Source: Mediterranea massiliensis
Lineage (GTDB): Bacteria > Bacteroidota > Bacteroidia > Bacteroidales > Bacteroidaceae
Length of the DNA: 64,000 nt
Direction of reading: 5' to 3'
Assembly (NCBI RefSeq): GCF_900128475.1
Contig: NZ_LT635839.1
Coordinates: 114,904 to 178,903 of the forward strand
Shown: piece after piece, positions 1-6,757 of the stretch
Layout of the letters: every line of letters starts with the position of its first letter
Position numbering within the stretch: position 1 is the stretch's first letter
Translations under genes and position numbers: made by a program
The notes under the pieces: model-generated
The model's database searches: none
Told to the model about the DNA's origin: nothing
Seen by the model: the letters and a program-made list of their open reading frames with translations, nothing else

Positions 1-214
1 GGGTGTCCGCGTCCTGCCTGTTCAGCCGGGGCGTCACCTGCGCCGCCACGACCGCCTGCCGCACGTATTCGCTGACACGCATCCCGGCTTCGCCCGCCCG
101 TTTCCTGACAGCGTAATACTGCAATTCGGTCAGCTTCGTGCTGACCACCCTTCTCTGCTTGTCTATCCGGCTCTTTGCCGGACGACCGCCCGGTTTGTTC
201 CTTGTATCTGTCAT
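1..214 (-). CDS. MobC-like relaxosome accessory protein (partial, C-terminus beyond window)
   Basis: The ATG on the minus strand is at 212-214 and the frame is open for 71 codons to the window edge. The N-terminus is basic, with a GGRPAKSR stretch. It is followed by a ribbon-helix-helix-like segment (VVSTKLTELQYYAVRKRAGE, then SEYVRQAV) typical of small plasmid-mobilization proteins that bind oriT beside a relaxase. The relaxase itself would be expected further left, out of view. The hairpin cluster at 272-323 just upstream fits an oriT. The family is assigned from the short visible part only. Confidence 0.7.
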   Translation of the reverse strand, partial: MTDTRNKPGGRPAKSRIDKQRRVVSTKLTELQYYAVRKRAGEAGMRVSEYVRQAVVAAQVTPRLNRQDADT

Positions 215-271
215 ACACTCTTGTCTTTAGAAGTTGTCTTGAAAATTGCGACCGACGGGAGCGGTTTCCCC

Positions 272-323
272 TTTGCCGGGGCAAAGCAAGGCAGTTTCGG
301 TCTACCGAAACATAACCTTGCTT
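272..323. other. Candidate oriT: three nested or adjacent hairpins
   Basis: Three perfect inverted repeats occur within 52 bp directly upstream of the mobilization gene. TTTGCC (272-277) pairs with GGCAAA (280-285). AAGCAAGG (284-291) pairs with CCTTGCTT (316-323). Inside the latter, GTTTCGG (294-300) pairs with CCGAAAC (305-311) around a TCTA loop. Transfer origins of Bacteroides mobilizable elements lie just upstream of their mob genes, so this is a plausible oriT. The nick site is not recognised. Confidence 0.5.
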
Positions 324-372
324 CCCCAGAAAACCGATGCACCGCCGGAAGCCTCGCCTCACTCCGCAGGGC

Positions 373-1302
373 TTAGATTCCCCTGCCTTTCTTCCGCTCC
401 CGCGCCGGATTCTGTCCGTTTTTCTGCTCCTGCTTCCTGCCGCACAAGTAGTCGTTCAAGTCGGAATATCCCCGGTAGTTGTGCGAGAAATCACGCACCC
501 GCCAAGTATATTCCGCAGCGATGGCTTGCGTTGCCCGGAAGCCTGCCGCATCGTTGTCGAGCAGGCAGTGGATGCGCTCATACAGCCCCAATGCGTCAAT
601 GGCTTTCGGCACGTTGGCGGTGGAGTTGAGTATGATGTAGTCCTGCCTGTCAAGGTTGGGCATGACGGGGCAGTTCTTCACCCGGAGCGTGAGGAACGAG
701 AGGTAGTCCATGAACCCCTCGAACACCAGGCATTTTTCCCTCTGTTCCCCTTGTTGCCGGATGTGGGTGATGTCCTTCGGCGCGATGCAGCCCTTGAAGA
801 AGGAGTTGCGCACCTCATAACCACCCGCCACATTCGGGAAACCGATGGCGAAGTAGGGCTTGCCGTTGTGGGTGAAGCGCAGTTCCCTGCATTCTCTTTT
901 CGCCAGTTCGGTGTCGATGCCTCGCCCCTGCAAGTAACGGAGCAATGCCGGATGGGTGAGGTCGCGGACTTCCAACTGCCGGAAGCTCGGCTCTGACCTT
1001 TGCTGCCGAAAAGAGAAACTGACCGGGCGGACGAGCGGAGCCTGTTCCCCCATCCGTTCCAAGAGGTACGGCACATGGTCGGAGCCGTAGAGTTCCCCTG
1101 CCAGCGCAATGATGTTGCCGCCCTTGCCCAGCCCGAAATCATACCATTTATTAAGGTCGGTATTGACCTTGAAGGACGCTTCGGTTTCCTCCCGTAGCGG
1201 TGACTTGTACCAAAGGTTTGCCCCCTGCCGCTTGACGGGGGAACAGCCTAAGCTGTGCAGATAGTCTGCAATGGATATTTTCTTTGCTTCTTCGATGTTC
1301 AT
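373..1302 (-). CDS. Mobile-element primase (CHC2-like fold plus Toprim)
   Basis: A 309-residue protein if the ATG at 1302 (MNIEEAKKISIADYLHSLG) is used. An upstream in-frame ATG at 1338 adds 12 residues with no recognisable match. The N-terminal part resembles the DnaG zinc-finger region as found in Bacteroides element primases (NLWYKSPLREETEASFKV, then GKGGNIIALAGELYG). The C-terminal part is a Toprim-type domain with CLVFEGFMDYLSF, where Glu is expected to be catalytic, and HCLLDNDAAG, which supplies the acidic DxD-like motif. NBU1-type elements carry a primase (prmN1) needed to replicate the excised circle. It lies between the mob gene and the RecA-fold ATPase, and the spacer between the last two holds iteron-like repeats. 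Confidence 0.85.
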   Translation of the reverse strand: MNIEEAKKISIADYLHSLGCSPVKRQGANLWYKSPLREETEASFKVNTDLNKWYDFGLGKGGNIIALAGELYGSDHVPYLLERMGEQAPLVRPVSFSFRQQRSEPSFRQLEVRDLTHPALLRYLQGRGIDTELAKRECRELRFTHNGKPYFAIGFPNVAGGYEVRNSFFKGCIAPKDITHIRQQGEQREKCLVFEGFMDYLSFLTLRVKNCPVMPNLDRQDYIILNSTANVPKAIDALGLYERIHCLLDNDAAGFRATQAIAAEYTWRVRDFSHNYRGYSDLNDYLCGRKQEQKNGQNPARERKKGRGI

Positions 1303-1355
1303 ACCATAGTCTTTTAGAGTGTCCGTTGAAGGAATCATTGAAAAGTGGCAGTCCC

Positions 1356-1457
1356 GTTTAGTCCGTCATATATATGCCCGTACCATACCAAACCTGCCTG
1401 CTGCCGATACCGGGAAACAAGCAGTCCGTTCCGCTTATATATATGCCCGGACTAAAC
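1356..1457. repeat. Inverted and direct repeats between primase and ATPase genes (origin candidate)
   Basis: GTTTAGTCCG at 1356-1365 is the exact reverse complement of CGGACTAAAC at 1448-1457. ATATATATGCCCG occurs twice in the same orientation (1368-1380 and 1437-1449). The repeats fill the 166-bp non-coding gap between the primase gene and the upstream ATPase gene. AT-rich repeats beside primase/helicase genes are what a replication origin of the excised element would look like. A regulatory role for the primase gene is equally possible. Confidence 0.45.
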
Positions 1458-1468
1458 CGGACCTGCGC

Positions 1469-2542
1469 TTAATAGTGGAAGTCGGGATTATAGCGGTAGC
1501 CCTTGCCCTCCTTCACAATCATGCGCTTTTTTACAAGGAATTGGTTCAGCGACACGAGGACATTGCGCCCGCGCTCATAGCCGATGCTCGCGTAACCCTG
1601 CTTCAATGCCGCTATGACATTGGCATAGCCCTGCACGGTGCGTTTGCCGAAAGCGTTCTCCAACGCCGTGCGGTGCTGCTGCTCGGTCAGTTCCGTTAGC
1701 GGGAAAGTTTTGTCCGGCTTGGACTGCTGGAACACATAGCCCTCCACGACTTCGGGCAGTGCGCTGTCGTTGATGCGGAAGGCAAACGGCTCGAAGTCAC
1801 GGTCGCGGATGTGCATCGCCTTCACTTCGCTGATGTTGCTGTCCTGTGCGCTCTTGGTGACTTGCAGGACGGTTTCCGCCTTGTTGTTCAGTTCCGTGCC
1901 GATATGTCCTCTCACATTATCATCCCCTTTGTTCAGGTGCAGCACGGTATGGATGTGCAGGTTGTACCCGCTTGACCAGCGCATGAGCAGGTTTATCAGG
2001 TCGGTCGATTCGCCCGGGCTGTTGATGTCGTACATCAGGTCGCGGATGCCGTCAATGATGAGCAGCCCCACGTCGGGCATGTTCTCCAGCATGTAGCCGA
2101 TAATCCGCTTCCGCATGTCGGGTGTCTGTTCCCGGAGCACGATGAATACAAAATCGTCCCGGTCTTGGTCGGTAGGCAGTCCGGCAAGCCGCAGGATGCG
2201 TTCCATCACCTTGTGGCAGTGGTATTTGCTCTGCTCGGTGTCCACGTAGAGTATCTTCCGTTTGTTCGGCGGCAGGCACGCCGAGTAGTGCAGCACCTCG
2301 TCGTTGGTCAGTGCCGCCGCTACGATGGCGGAAATGTTGAACGTCTTCTTGCTCTTGGCTTTGCCTGTGGACGCGCTGAAATTGCCCAGCGTCCCAATGG
2401 TGGAGCCATTCACCCAAAGGATTTCGGGCGGCACGTCGTAGGTGTCCGTCACTTTCAGGTGGATGCTCTTCCAAAGGGCTGCGAAGTCCTCCTTCTTCAT
2501 GGCGGAGGGCTGCATGGCTTCTGTCTTTCTTGTACCTTCCAT
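1469..2542 (-). CDS. RecA-fold (RepA-like) AAA ATPase of the mobile element
   Basis: A 357-residue protein. A P-loop variant GKAKSKKT sits at about residues 60-67, and a Walker B strand VGLLIIDGIRD follows at about 160. The order and spacing match hexameric RepA-type helicases in Bacteroides mobilizable elements. The last 70 residues look like a winged-helix segment (VQGYANVIAALKQGYASIG). It probably cooperates with the downstream primase in replication or mobilization of the excised circle. It starts 5 bp after the stop codon of the HTH gene, so the two are likely co-transcribed. Confidence 0.8.
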   Translation of the reverse strand: MEGTRKTEAMQPSAMKKEDFAALWKSIHLKVTDTYDVPPEILWVNGSTIGTLGNFSASTGKAKSKKTFNISAIVAAALTNDEVLHYSACLPPNKRKILYVDTEQSKYHCHKVMERILRLAGLPTDQDRDDFVFIVLREQTPDMRKRIIGYMLENMPDVGLLIIDGIRDLMYDINSPGESTDLINLLMRWSSGYNLHIHTVLHLNKGDDNVRGHIGTELNNKAETVLQVTKSAQDSNISEVKAMHIRDRDFEPFAFRINDSALPEVVEGYVFQQSKPDKTFPLTELTEQQHRTALENAFGKRTVQGYANVIAALKQGYASIGYERGRNVLVSLNQFLVKKRMIVKEGKGYRYNPDFHY

Positions 2543-2547
2543 AACCG

Positions 2548-2835
2548 TTATTTCTTTAATGGACGGTTAAGGACATACTTCTGCGCTTCCTGTTCTATCT
2601 GCCCCTTGGTCTTTACCGGGTTTTGGCGTAGCCATGCCTCCAGTTCGGACTTCTCGAAATAGAGCATCTTCCCCTGCGGCTTGTAGTGGGGAATCAGGTT
2701 GCCCGAAGTCAGCTTGTAGAGATAGCTTTTCGACAGGCAGAGGAATGCGCTCGCTTCGTCGAAGCTAAGCACATTCTTGGTCATAAACAACATTCTTTCG
2801 AGTTCTTCCACTCGCATTTCCAAAGTCTTTTCCAT
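2548..2835 (-). CDS. Excisionase-like helix-turn-helix protein
   Basis: A 95-residue protein starting at the ATG at 2833-2835 (MEKTLEMRVEELERML). The longer open frame to 2934 has no family support. The core is a MerR/excisionase-type HTH of the HTH_17 kind: LSFDEASAFLCLSKSYLYKL, then GNLIPHYKPQGKMLYFEKSELEAWL. Such proteins in Bacteroides elements act as excision factors or regulators (orf2x class). It overlaps no neighbour and is followed after 5 bp by the ATPase gene. A 6+6 bp dyad (2934-2947) lies about 100 bp upstream. Confidence 0.8.
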   Translation of the reverse strand: MEKTLEMRVEELERMLFMTKNVLSFDEASAFLCLSKSYLYKLTSGNLIPHYKPQGKMLYFEKSELEAWLRQNPVKTKGQIEQEAQKYVLNRPLKK

Positions 2836-2933
2836 ATTGTCTTTAACTTTTCGGTGATACAATATGAAGGTGCGCACCCTCGTTTCTTTTTTGATGGGGC
2901 AAAAATCGGCATCTTCCAAAACTTCAACACACA

Positions 2934-2947
2934 AGTTACGGGTAACT
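2934..2947. promoter_or_regulatory. Small dyad AGTTAC-GG-GTAACT upstream of the HTH gene
   Basis: A perfect 6-bp inverted repeat with a 2-bp centre lies in the 130-bp gap between the unknown gene and the HTH gene. It could be an operator for the HTH protein. The evidence is position and symmetry only. Confidence 0.25.
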
Positions 2948-3068
2948 CACGTGAAATATTTTCTGTTTTGACCTATGCAGACGTACCGCATCGTTTTGTT
3001 AACGGGGGCAAAGTTAAGGGCTTGGAAATGAAGACTAATTGAGCTTTGTTTGACCGCTCAGACTATGC

Positions 3069-3983
3069 TCAACCTTTTTGCAGTTGCTTGATGTACTTGT
3101 CTATGATTTCGTATCCTTTCGGGTAGATGCACTTCACGTTGTCTGTCGCGCTCGACAAGTCGCTGCGTGTGAGGTGCTTGTCCTTTATCTTGGCAAGTAC
3201 CAGCCTGTTGTTGGCAATGACGGACTGCCATTCGTAAGCGATGTAGTTGTAGCAGCTAAGCTGCATCATCAGATAAGCCAGCAGGCGGTTGTTGTTGGAC
3301 TTCAAGACCCCGTTCAGCTTGCAGGCGAAGAAGTCTGAAAGGATTTTCTGTGTGACAGTTGTCGTGAATATATGCGCTTCGTTGGCGCATTCGACCAGCA
3401 GCTTGATTTGTTTCGGGGTGAGGACGGATTTGAAAGGATTGGATTTCCCCACTATTTTAATCGGCTCGGATTGTGCCTGTGCTTCTTCCTTAGGCTGTCC
3501 TTCCTGTTCGGTCGAAGGTACGGATGTTGCGGCATACTTGTTTTCTAACTGTTGGAGGTACTCCAAATATTGGGTTTGCACGACAAAGCGCACAAGGGAG
3601 GAAAAGAACGGAAGCTGTTCATCGTAACATGTAGGTGATTGCAGGTATTCATCTATATTGAAAGAGGAGCATTGAAAGGATATGTACTTTTTCCGCCCTT
3701 CAAAGGGGAGGTTTTCAAAGAATCCGCTTTCCCACAGGAAATCGGGCATCTGAATGTCGGAGCGGATATTGTGCAAAGCCCGGTTCTGTTGACATAGGGA
3801 CACAATGCTTTCCGTAGCATTGAAAATCTCCTGACGGATGTGGTCTCTCATTTGTTCTTCCGTCAGGTATTCGCGTTTTAGGGCAAGCGCACTGGTTTTC
3901 ATCCCATATTCATGCGCAACACATCGGTCAAGTATCTGTTGTATCTTTCTGAAATTGGCTTCTCTTATATCTTCCATACTCAT
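3069..3983 (-). CDS. Unknown protein of the mobilizable element
   Basis: 304 residues with no catalytic motif recognised. The N-terminal half is helical and charged. A low-complexity Q/E-rich linker (TEQEGQPKEEAQAQSEPI) sits near the middle, followed by a compact C-terminal half (VLTPKQIKLLVECANEAHIF). It is the last gene before the tRNA-Leu junction and lies on the same strand as the other element genes. A start at Met3 (3977) is also possible. It occupies the place where an NBU element might have its integrase, but no tyrosine-recombinase R-H-R-Y pattern is visible, so it should not be called an integrase. Confidence 0.65.
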   Translation of the reverse strand: MSMEDIREANFRKIQQILDRCVAHEYGMKTSALALKREYLTEEQMRDHIRQEIFNATESIVSLCQQNRALHNIRSDIQMPDFLWESGFFENLPFEGRKKYISFQCSSFNIDEYLQSPTCYDEQLPFFSSLVRFVVQTQYLEYLQQLENKYAATSVPSTEQEGQPKEEAQAQSEPIKIVGKSNPFKSVLTPKQIKLLVECANEAHIFTTTVTQKILSDFFACKLNGVLKSNNNRLLAYLMMQLSCYNYIAYEWQSVIANNRLVLAKIKDKHLTRSDLSSATDNVKCIYPKGYEIIDKYIKQLQKG

Positions 3984-4181
3984 TTGTGCATTAAAATCGG
4001 TTCAGGTCGCAAAGATAAGGCTTGAATACCGTTTTCAGCGCAAACAAAAGCAGGAGAAAGGAAGAAATATGCAGCATATTCGTTAAGAAAACATAAATAA
4101 GGAGTGCCAAAACCACGAAAGTACACGTTTCCTTTCTTTTCGTCAGGAAGTACGCTTTTAGTACGCCCTGGGAAAACAAAT

Positions 4182-4211
4182 AAGGCTGATAATCAGTCGA
4201 TTATCAGCCTT
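4182..4211 (-). terminator. Hairpin terminator after tRNA-Leu
   Basis: A perfect 13-bp stem (4182-4194 with 4199-4211) with an AGTC loop. Read on the minus strand it is followed by a T-rich run (TTATTTGTTTT). It starts 7 bp past the mature 3' end of tRNA-Leu. Confidence 0.75.
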
Positions 4212-4217
4212 TCTATG

Positions 4218-4301
4218 TACCCAGACCCGGGGTCGAACCGGGATGGAAGTGAATCCACTGGTGTTTGAGACCAGCGCGTCTACCGATTCCGCCATCTGGG
4301 C
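4218..4301 (-). tRNA. tRNA-Leu, anticodon CAA
   Basis: An 84-nt gene with acceptor stem GCCCAGA/TCTGGGT, a D-loop region GGCGGAATCGGTAGACGC, and an anticodon stem CTGGT/ACCAG around CTCAAAC, which gives anticodon CAA. A long variable arm typical of tRNA-Leu and a T-arm GGTTCGACCCC follow. CCA is not encoded. The 3' end faces the mobile element, as expected for a tRNA used as an integration target. Confidence 0.95.
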
Positions 4302-4327
4302 ATGCCATTGATTTCTCAATTGCGGTG

Positions 4328-4357
4328 CAAAGATACGAGTTTTTTCGTTACCGCCAA
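4328..4357 (-). promoter_or_regulatory. Promoter of tRNA-Leu
   Basis: The minus strand reads TATCTTTG at 4335-4328, an exact Bacteroidota -7 box, with TTGG (4357-4354) about 18 bp upstream as a -33-like box. It lies 27 bp upstream of the tRNA 5' end. Confidence 0.65.
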
Positions 4358-4462
4358 TACTTTGATGAAAAAAATCAAGAAAAAACAGAAAACATCCTGC
4401 AAACCTTCGTTGTTTATAAAATATAGTGTACTTTAGCGGAAACTTTAAAAACAACAACAATC

Positions 4463-5548
4463 ATGGCAATAAACAAAGACAACTTCTGCGTCATCATGGG
4501 TGGAGGAATCGGCAGCCGCTTCTGGCCGTTCAGCCGCAAGACGCTGCCCAAGCAGTTCCTCGACTTCTTCGGAACAGGCCGTTCGCTGCTCCAGCAGACG
4601 TTCGACCGATTCAAAAAAATCATACCGACCGAGAACATCATCGTTGTCACCAACGCCCTCTACGCCGACCTCGTGCGGCAGCAGCTCCCCGAACTGAAAG
4701 CGGAACAGATTCTGCTGGAACCGGCCCGCCGGAACACGGCTCCCTGCATCGCCTGGGCCTCGTACCACATACGCGCCATCAACCCCAACGCCAACATCGT
4801 GGTGGCTCCCTCGGACCACCTCATCCTGAAGGAAGAGGAATTCCTGACCGCCATCGAGAAGGGACTGGACTTCGTGGCCGGAGACAACAAGCTGCTGACC
4901 CTCGGCATCAAGCCCAACCGCCCCGAAACAGGATACGGCTACATACAGATAGCCGAACCGGCCGGAGAGAACTTCTACAAGGTGAAGACCTTCACCGAGA
5001 AACCCGAACTGGAGCTGGCCAAGGTGTTTGTGGAAAGCGGTGAGTTCTACTGGAACTCGGGCCTGTTCATGTGGAACGTCAACAGCATCATCAAGGCCGG
5101 TGAAGAGCTGCTGCCCGAACTGGCCGCCAAGCTGGAGCCGGGAAAGGATGTCTACGGCACGCCGGACGAGAAACGCTTCATCGACGAGAACTTCCCCGCC
5201 TGCCCCAACGTGTCCATCGACTTCGGCATCATGGAGAAGGCCGACAATGTCTACGTGTCGCTGGGCGACTTCGGATGGTCGGACCTCGGCACCTGGGGCT
5301 CGCTCTACGACCTCTCTGAAAAGGACGAGGAAGGAAACGTGACGCTGAAGTGCAACTCGCTGTTCTACAACAGCCACGACAACATCGTCGCCCTGCCCGC
5401 CAACAAGCTGGCTGTGGTCGAAGGCCTGGAGGGCTACCTCATCGCCGAGTCGGACAACGTCCTGCTGATTTGCAAGAAGGACGAGGAGCACGCCATCCGC
5501 AAGTACGTGAACGATGCCCAGATCAAGATGGGCGAAGACTATATCTAA
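4463..5548 (+). CDS. manC: Mannose-1-phosphate guanylyltransferase (GDP-mannose pyrophosphorylase)
   Basis: 361 residues. It converts mannose-1-phosphate and GTP to GDP-mannose in the cytoplasm, for mannose- and fucose-containing surface glycans. The nucleotidyltransferase signature GGGIGSRFWPFSR is at residues 13-25, with PKQF at 29-32. LEPARRNTAPCI lies near 85 and PSDHL at 116-120. FTEKPE and the sugar-binding region NSGLFMWN follow. The protein stops after the nucleotidyltransferase and left-handed helix part, so it is the single-domain type without the phosphomannose-isomerase half of bifunctional ManC proteins. It is monocistronic, with a strong hairpin terminator after it. Confidence 0.92.
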   Translation: MAINKDNFCVIMGGGIGSRFWPFSRKTLPKQFLDFFGTGRSLLQQTFDRFKKIIPTENIIVVTNALYADLVRQQLPELKAEQILLEPARRNTAPCIAWASYHIRAINPNANIVVAPSDHLILKEEEFLTAIEKGLDFVAGDNKLLTLGIKPNRPETGYGYIQIAEPAGENFYKVKTFTEKPELELAKVFVESGEFYWNSGLFMWNVNSIIKAGEELLPELAAKLEPGKDVYGTPDEKRFIDENFPACPNVSIDFGIMEKADNVYVSLGDFGWSDLGTWGSLYDLSEKDEEGNVTLKCNSLFYNSHDNIVALPANKLAVVEGLEGYLIAESDNVLLICKKDEEHAIRKYVNDAQIKMGEDYI

Positions 5549-5580
5549 GGGAAAAAGAACAAACCGATACCTACAGGAAA

Positions 5581-5612
5581 GGGGCGGCCCTCATGCGGGC
5601 CGCCCCTTTTTT
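5581..5612 (+). terminator. Rho-independent terminator after manC
   Basis: A 10-bp perfect GC stem (GGGGCGGCCC 5581-5590 with GGGCCGCCCC 5597-5606) is followed by TTTTTT. The A-rich left flank lets it work for the opposing HIT gene too. Confidence 0.9.
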
Positions 5613-5640
5613 CGGTTATCGTCGAAGGAGGTTAGGAGTC

Positions 5641-6033
5641 TCAGAACGCTGTGCGGATGGCCTCGGCCACAGCCTTGAACTCTTCATCCGTCAATGTCAG
5701 CTTGGGGTTGGAGAAGAGCATGTCCTTCTCGCTCTGCATGGGGATGAGGTGGATGTGTGCGTGAGGCACTTCCAGTCCCAGTACGGCCATGCCCACCTTC
5801 TTGCAGGGGAACGCCTTGCCGATGGCCAGCGCCACCTTCTTGGCGAAGACATGCAGGGCGGCCAGCTCCTCGTCGGGCAGGTCGAAGATGTAGTCCACCT
5901 CCCGCTTGGGGATGACCAGCGTGTGTCCCTTTACCAGCGGATTGATATCCAAAAATGCGAAGAAGCGGTCGTCCTCGGCCACTTTGTAGCTGGGTATCTC
6001 GCCCGCTACAATTCTACTGAATATACTTGCCAT
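5641..6033 (-). CDS. HIT family nucleotide-binding hydrolase
   Basis: 130 residues. The histidine triad HAHIHL is at residues 91-96, preceded by NPLVKGHTLVIPK, as in the Hint/HinT branch. Members hydrolyse AMP-linked phosphoramidates such as adenosine phosphoramidate or aminoacyl-AMP conjugates; the natural substrate here is unknown. It lies downstream of greA on the same strand, separated by 55 bp that contain a terminator hairpin, so at least part of its expression is probably independent. Confidence 0.9.
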   Translation of the reverse strand: MASIFSRIVAGEIPSYKVAEDDRFFAFLDINPLVKGHTLVIPKREVDYIFDLPDEELAALHVFAKKVALAIGKAFPCKKVGMAVLGLEVPHAHIHLIPMQSEKDMLFSNPKLTLTDEEFKAVAEAIRTAF

Positions 6034-6056
6034 AACAATACTTATTTATAAAAAAC

Positions 6057-6084
6057 AAGGCAAGCCATCTGCATGGCCTGCCTT
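6057..6084 (-). terminator. Terminator after greA
   Basis: A 12-bp stem with one mismatch (6057-6068 with 6073-6084) around CTGC. On the minus strand it is followed by TTGTTTTTTATAAAT. Confidence 0.8.
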
Positions 6085-6088
6085 CCGT

Positions 6089-6553
6089 TTAAAATGATAT
6101 GTTCACTACTTCGAGTTCGATCATGCCCTGCGGCACCTTGATCTGGGCAACCTCGCCCACCTTCTTGCCGAGCAGTCCCTGTGCGATGGGGGTGTTCACC
6201 GAAATCTTGCCTTCCTTCAGGTTGGCTTCGCTCTCGGACACGATGGTGTAGGTCATCTTCATGCCGTTCTTCACGTTCTTCAGTTCCACCTTGTTCAGAA
6301 TCTGCACGGAGTCGGTCTTCAGCTTGGACTCGTCGATGATCTTGGCGTCGGCAATGACAGCCTTCAGCTTGCTGATCTTCATTTCGAGCAGTCCCTGCGC
6401 CTCCTTGGCGGCATCGTACTCGGCATTTTCGGACAGGTCGCCCTTGTCGCGTGCTTCGGCAATGGCTGCCACCACCTTCGGACGTTCTACCGTCTCCAAC
6501 TGTTTCAAATCGGCCAACAGCTTGTTGTAGCCTTCTTCTGACATATAAGCCAT
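6089..6553 (-). CDS. greA: Transcript cleavage factor GreA
   Basis: 154 residues, the usual length. The N-terminal coiled coil carries the acidic tip DLSENAEYDAAKE (about residues 39-51), whose Asp and Glu coordinate the second Mg2+ in the RNA polymerase active site. The C-terminal FKBP-like domain ends in LLGKKVGEVAQIKVPQG. It rescues backtracked RNA polymerase. The start has an unusually strong Shine-Dalgarno for this phylum (AAAGGAGG 8 bp upstream). The roughly 120-nt leader holds a terminator-like hairpin. Confidence 0.96.
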   Translation of the reverse strand: MAYMSEEGYNKLLADLKQLETVERPKVVAAIAEARDKGDLSENAEYDAAKEAQGLLEMKISKLKAVIADAKIIDESKLKTDSVQILNKVELKNVKNGMKMTYTIVSESEANLKEGKISVNTPIAQGLLGKKVGEVAQIKVPQGMIELEVVNISF

Positions 6554-6610
6554 ACTTTTTCCTCCTTTTATTATTCTAAATTGATAGTTTGGTTTTATTA
6601 GGTATCATAT

Positions 6611-6650
6611 AAACAAAAAAGAATTCCAACATGTTTGCCATGCTGGAACC
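6611..6650 (-). terminator. Terminator-like hairpin inside the greA leader
   Basis: The stem is TTCCAGCATG (6648-6639) with CATGTTGGAA (6633-6624), one G-U pair, loop GCAAA. It is followed on the minus strand by TTCTTTTTTG. It lies between the greA promoter (6671-6701) and the greA start codon. It may attenuate greA or end read-through from the upstream lipoprotein gene. Confidence 0.7.
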
Positions 6651-6670
6651 CTCTTTTCCTATTTTCTTTG

Positions 6671-6701
6671 CAAAGATAGTGCTTTAAACAATATGCGTCA
6701 A
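6671..6701 (-). promoter_or_regulatory. Promoter of greA
   Basis: The minus strand has TATCTTTG at 6678-6671 (exact -7 consensus) and TTGA at 6701-6698, 19 bp upstream. Confidence 0.7.
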
Positions 6702-6757
6702 GTCGTAAACGCTGTTTTGTAACATATTTAATGGAGTTCTCTCCATTTTATAACACA

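Larger units (their letters stand above)
1..4217. mobile_element. Right part of an NBU-like mobilizable element next to tRNA-Leu
   Basis: Seen: all genes from the window edge to about 3983 lie on the minus strand and are mobile-element genes (relaxosome protein, primase, RecA-fold ATPase, HTH/excisionase-like protein, unknown protein). The block ends just beyond the 3' end of tRNA-Leu(CAA). Known: NBU-type elements of Bacteroides insert at the 3' end of a tRNA-Leu gene and carry int, orf2, orf2x, orf3, a primase and a mobilization gene. Inferred: this is such an element with its right junction between 3984 and 4217. No integrase lies in the visible part, and the left junction is outside the window, so the target duplication cannot be checked. 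Confidence 0.7.

Noticed and set aside
3069..3983. Integrase of the mobile element
   Set aside because: No tyrosine or serine recombinase motif can be seen in the 304-residue protein.
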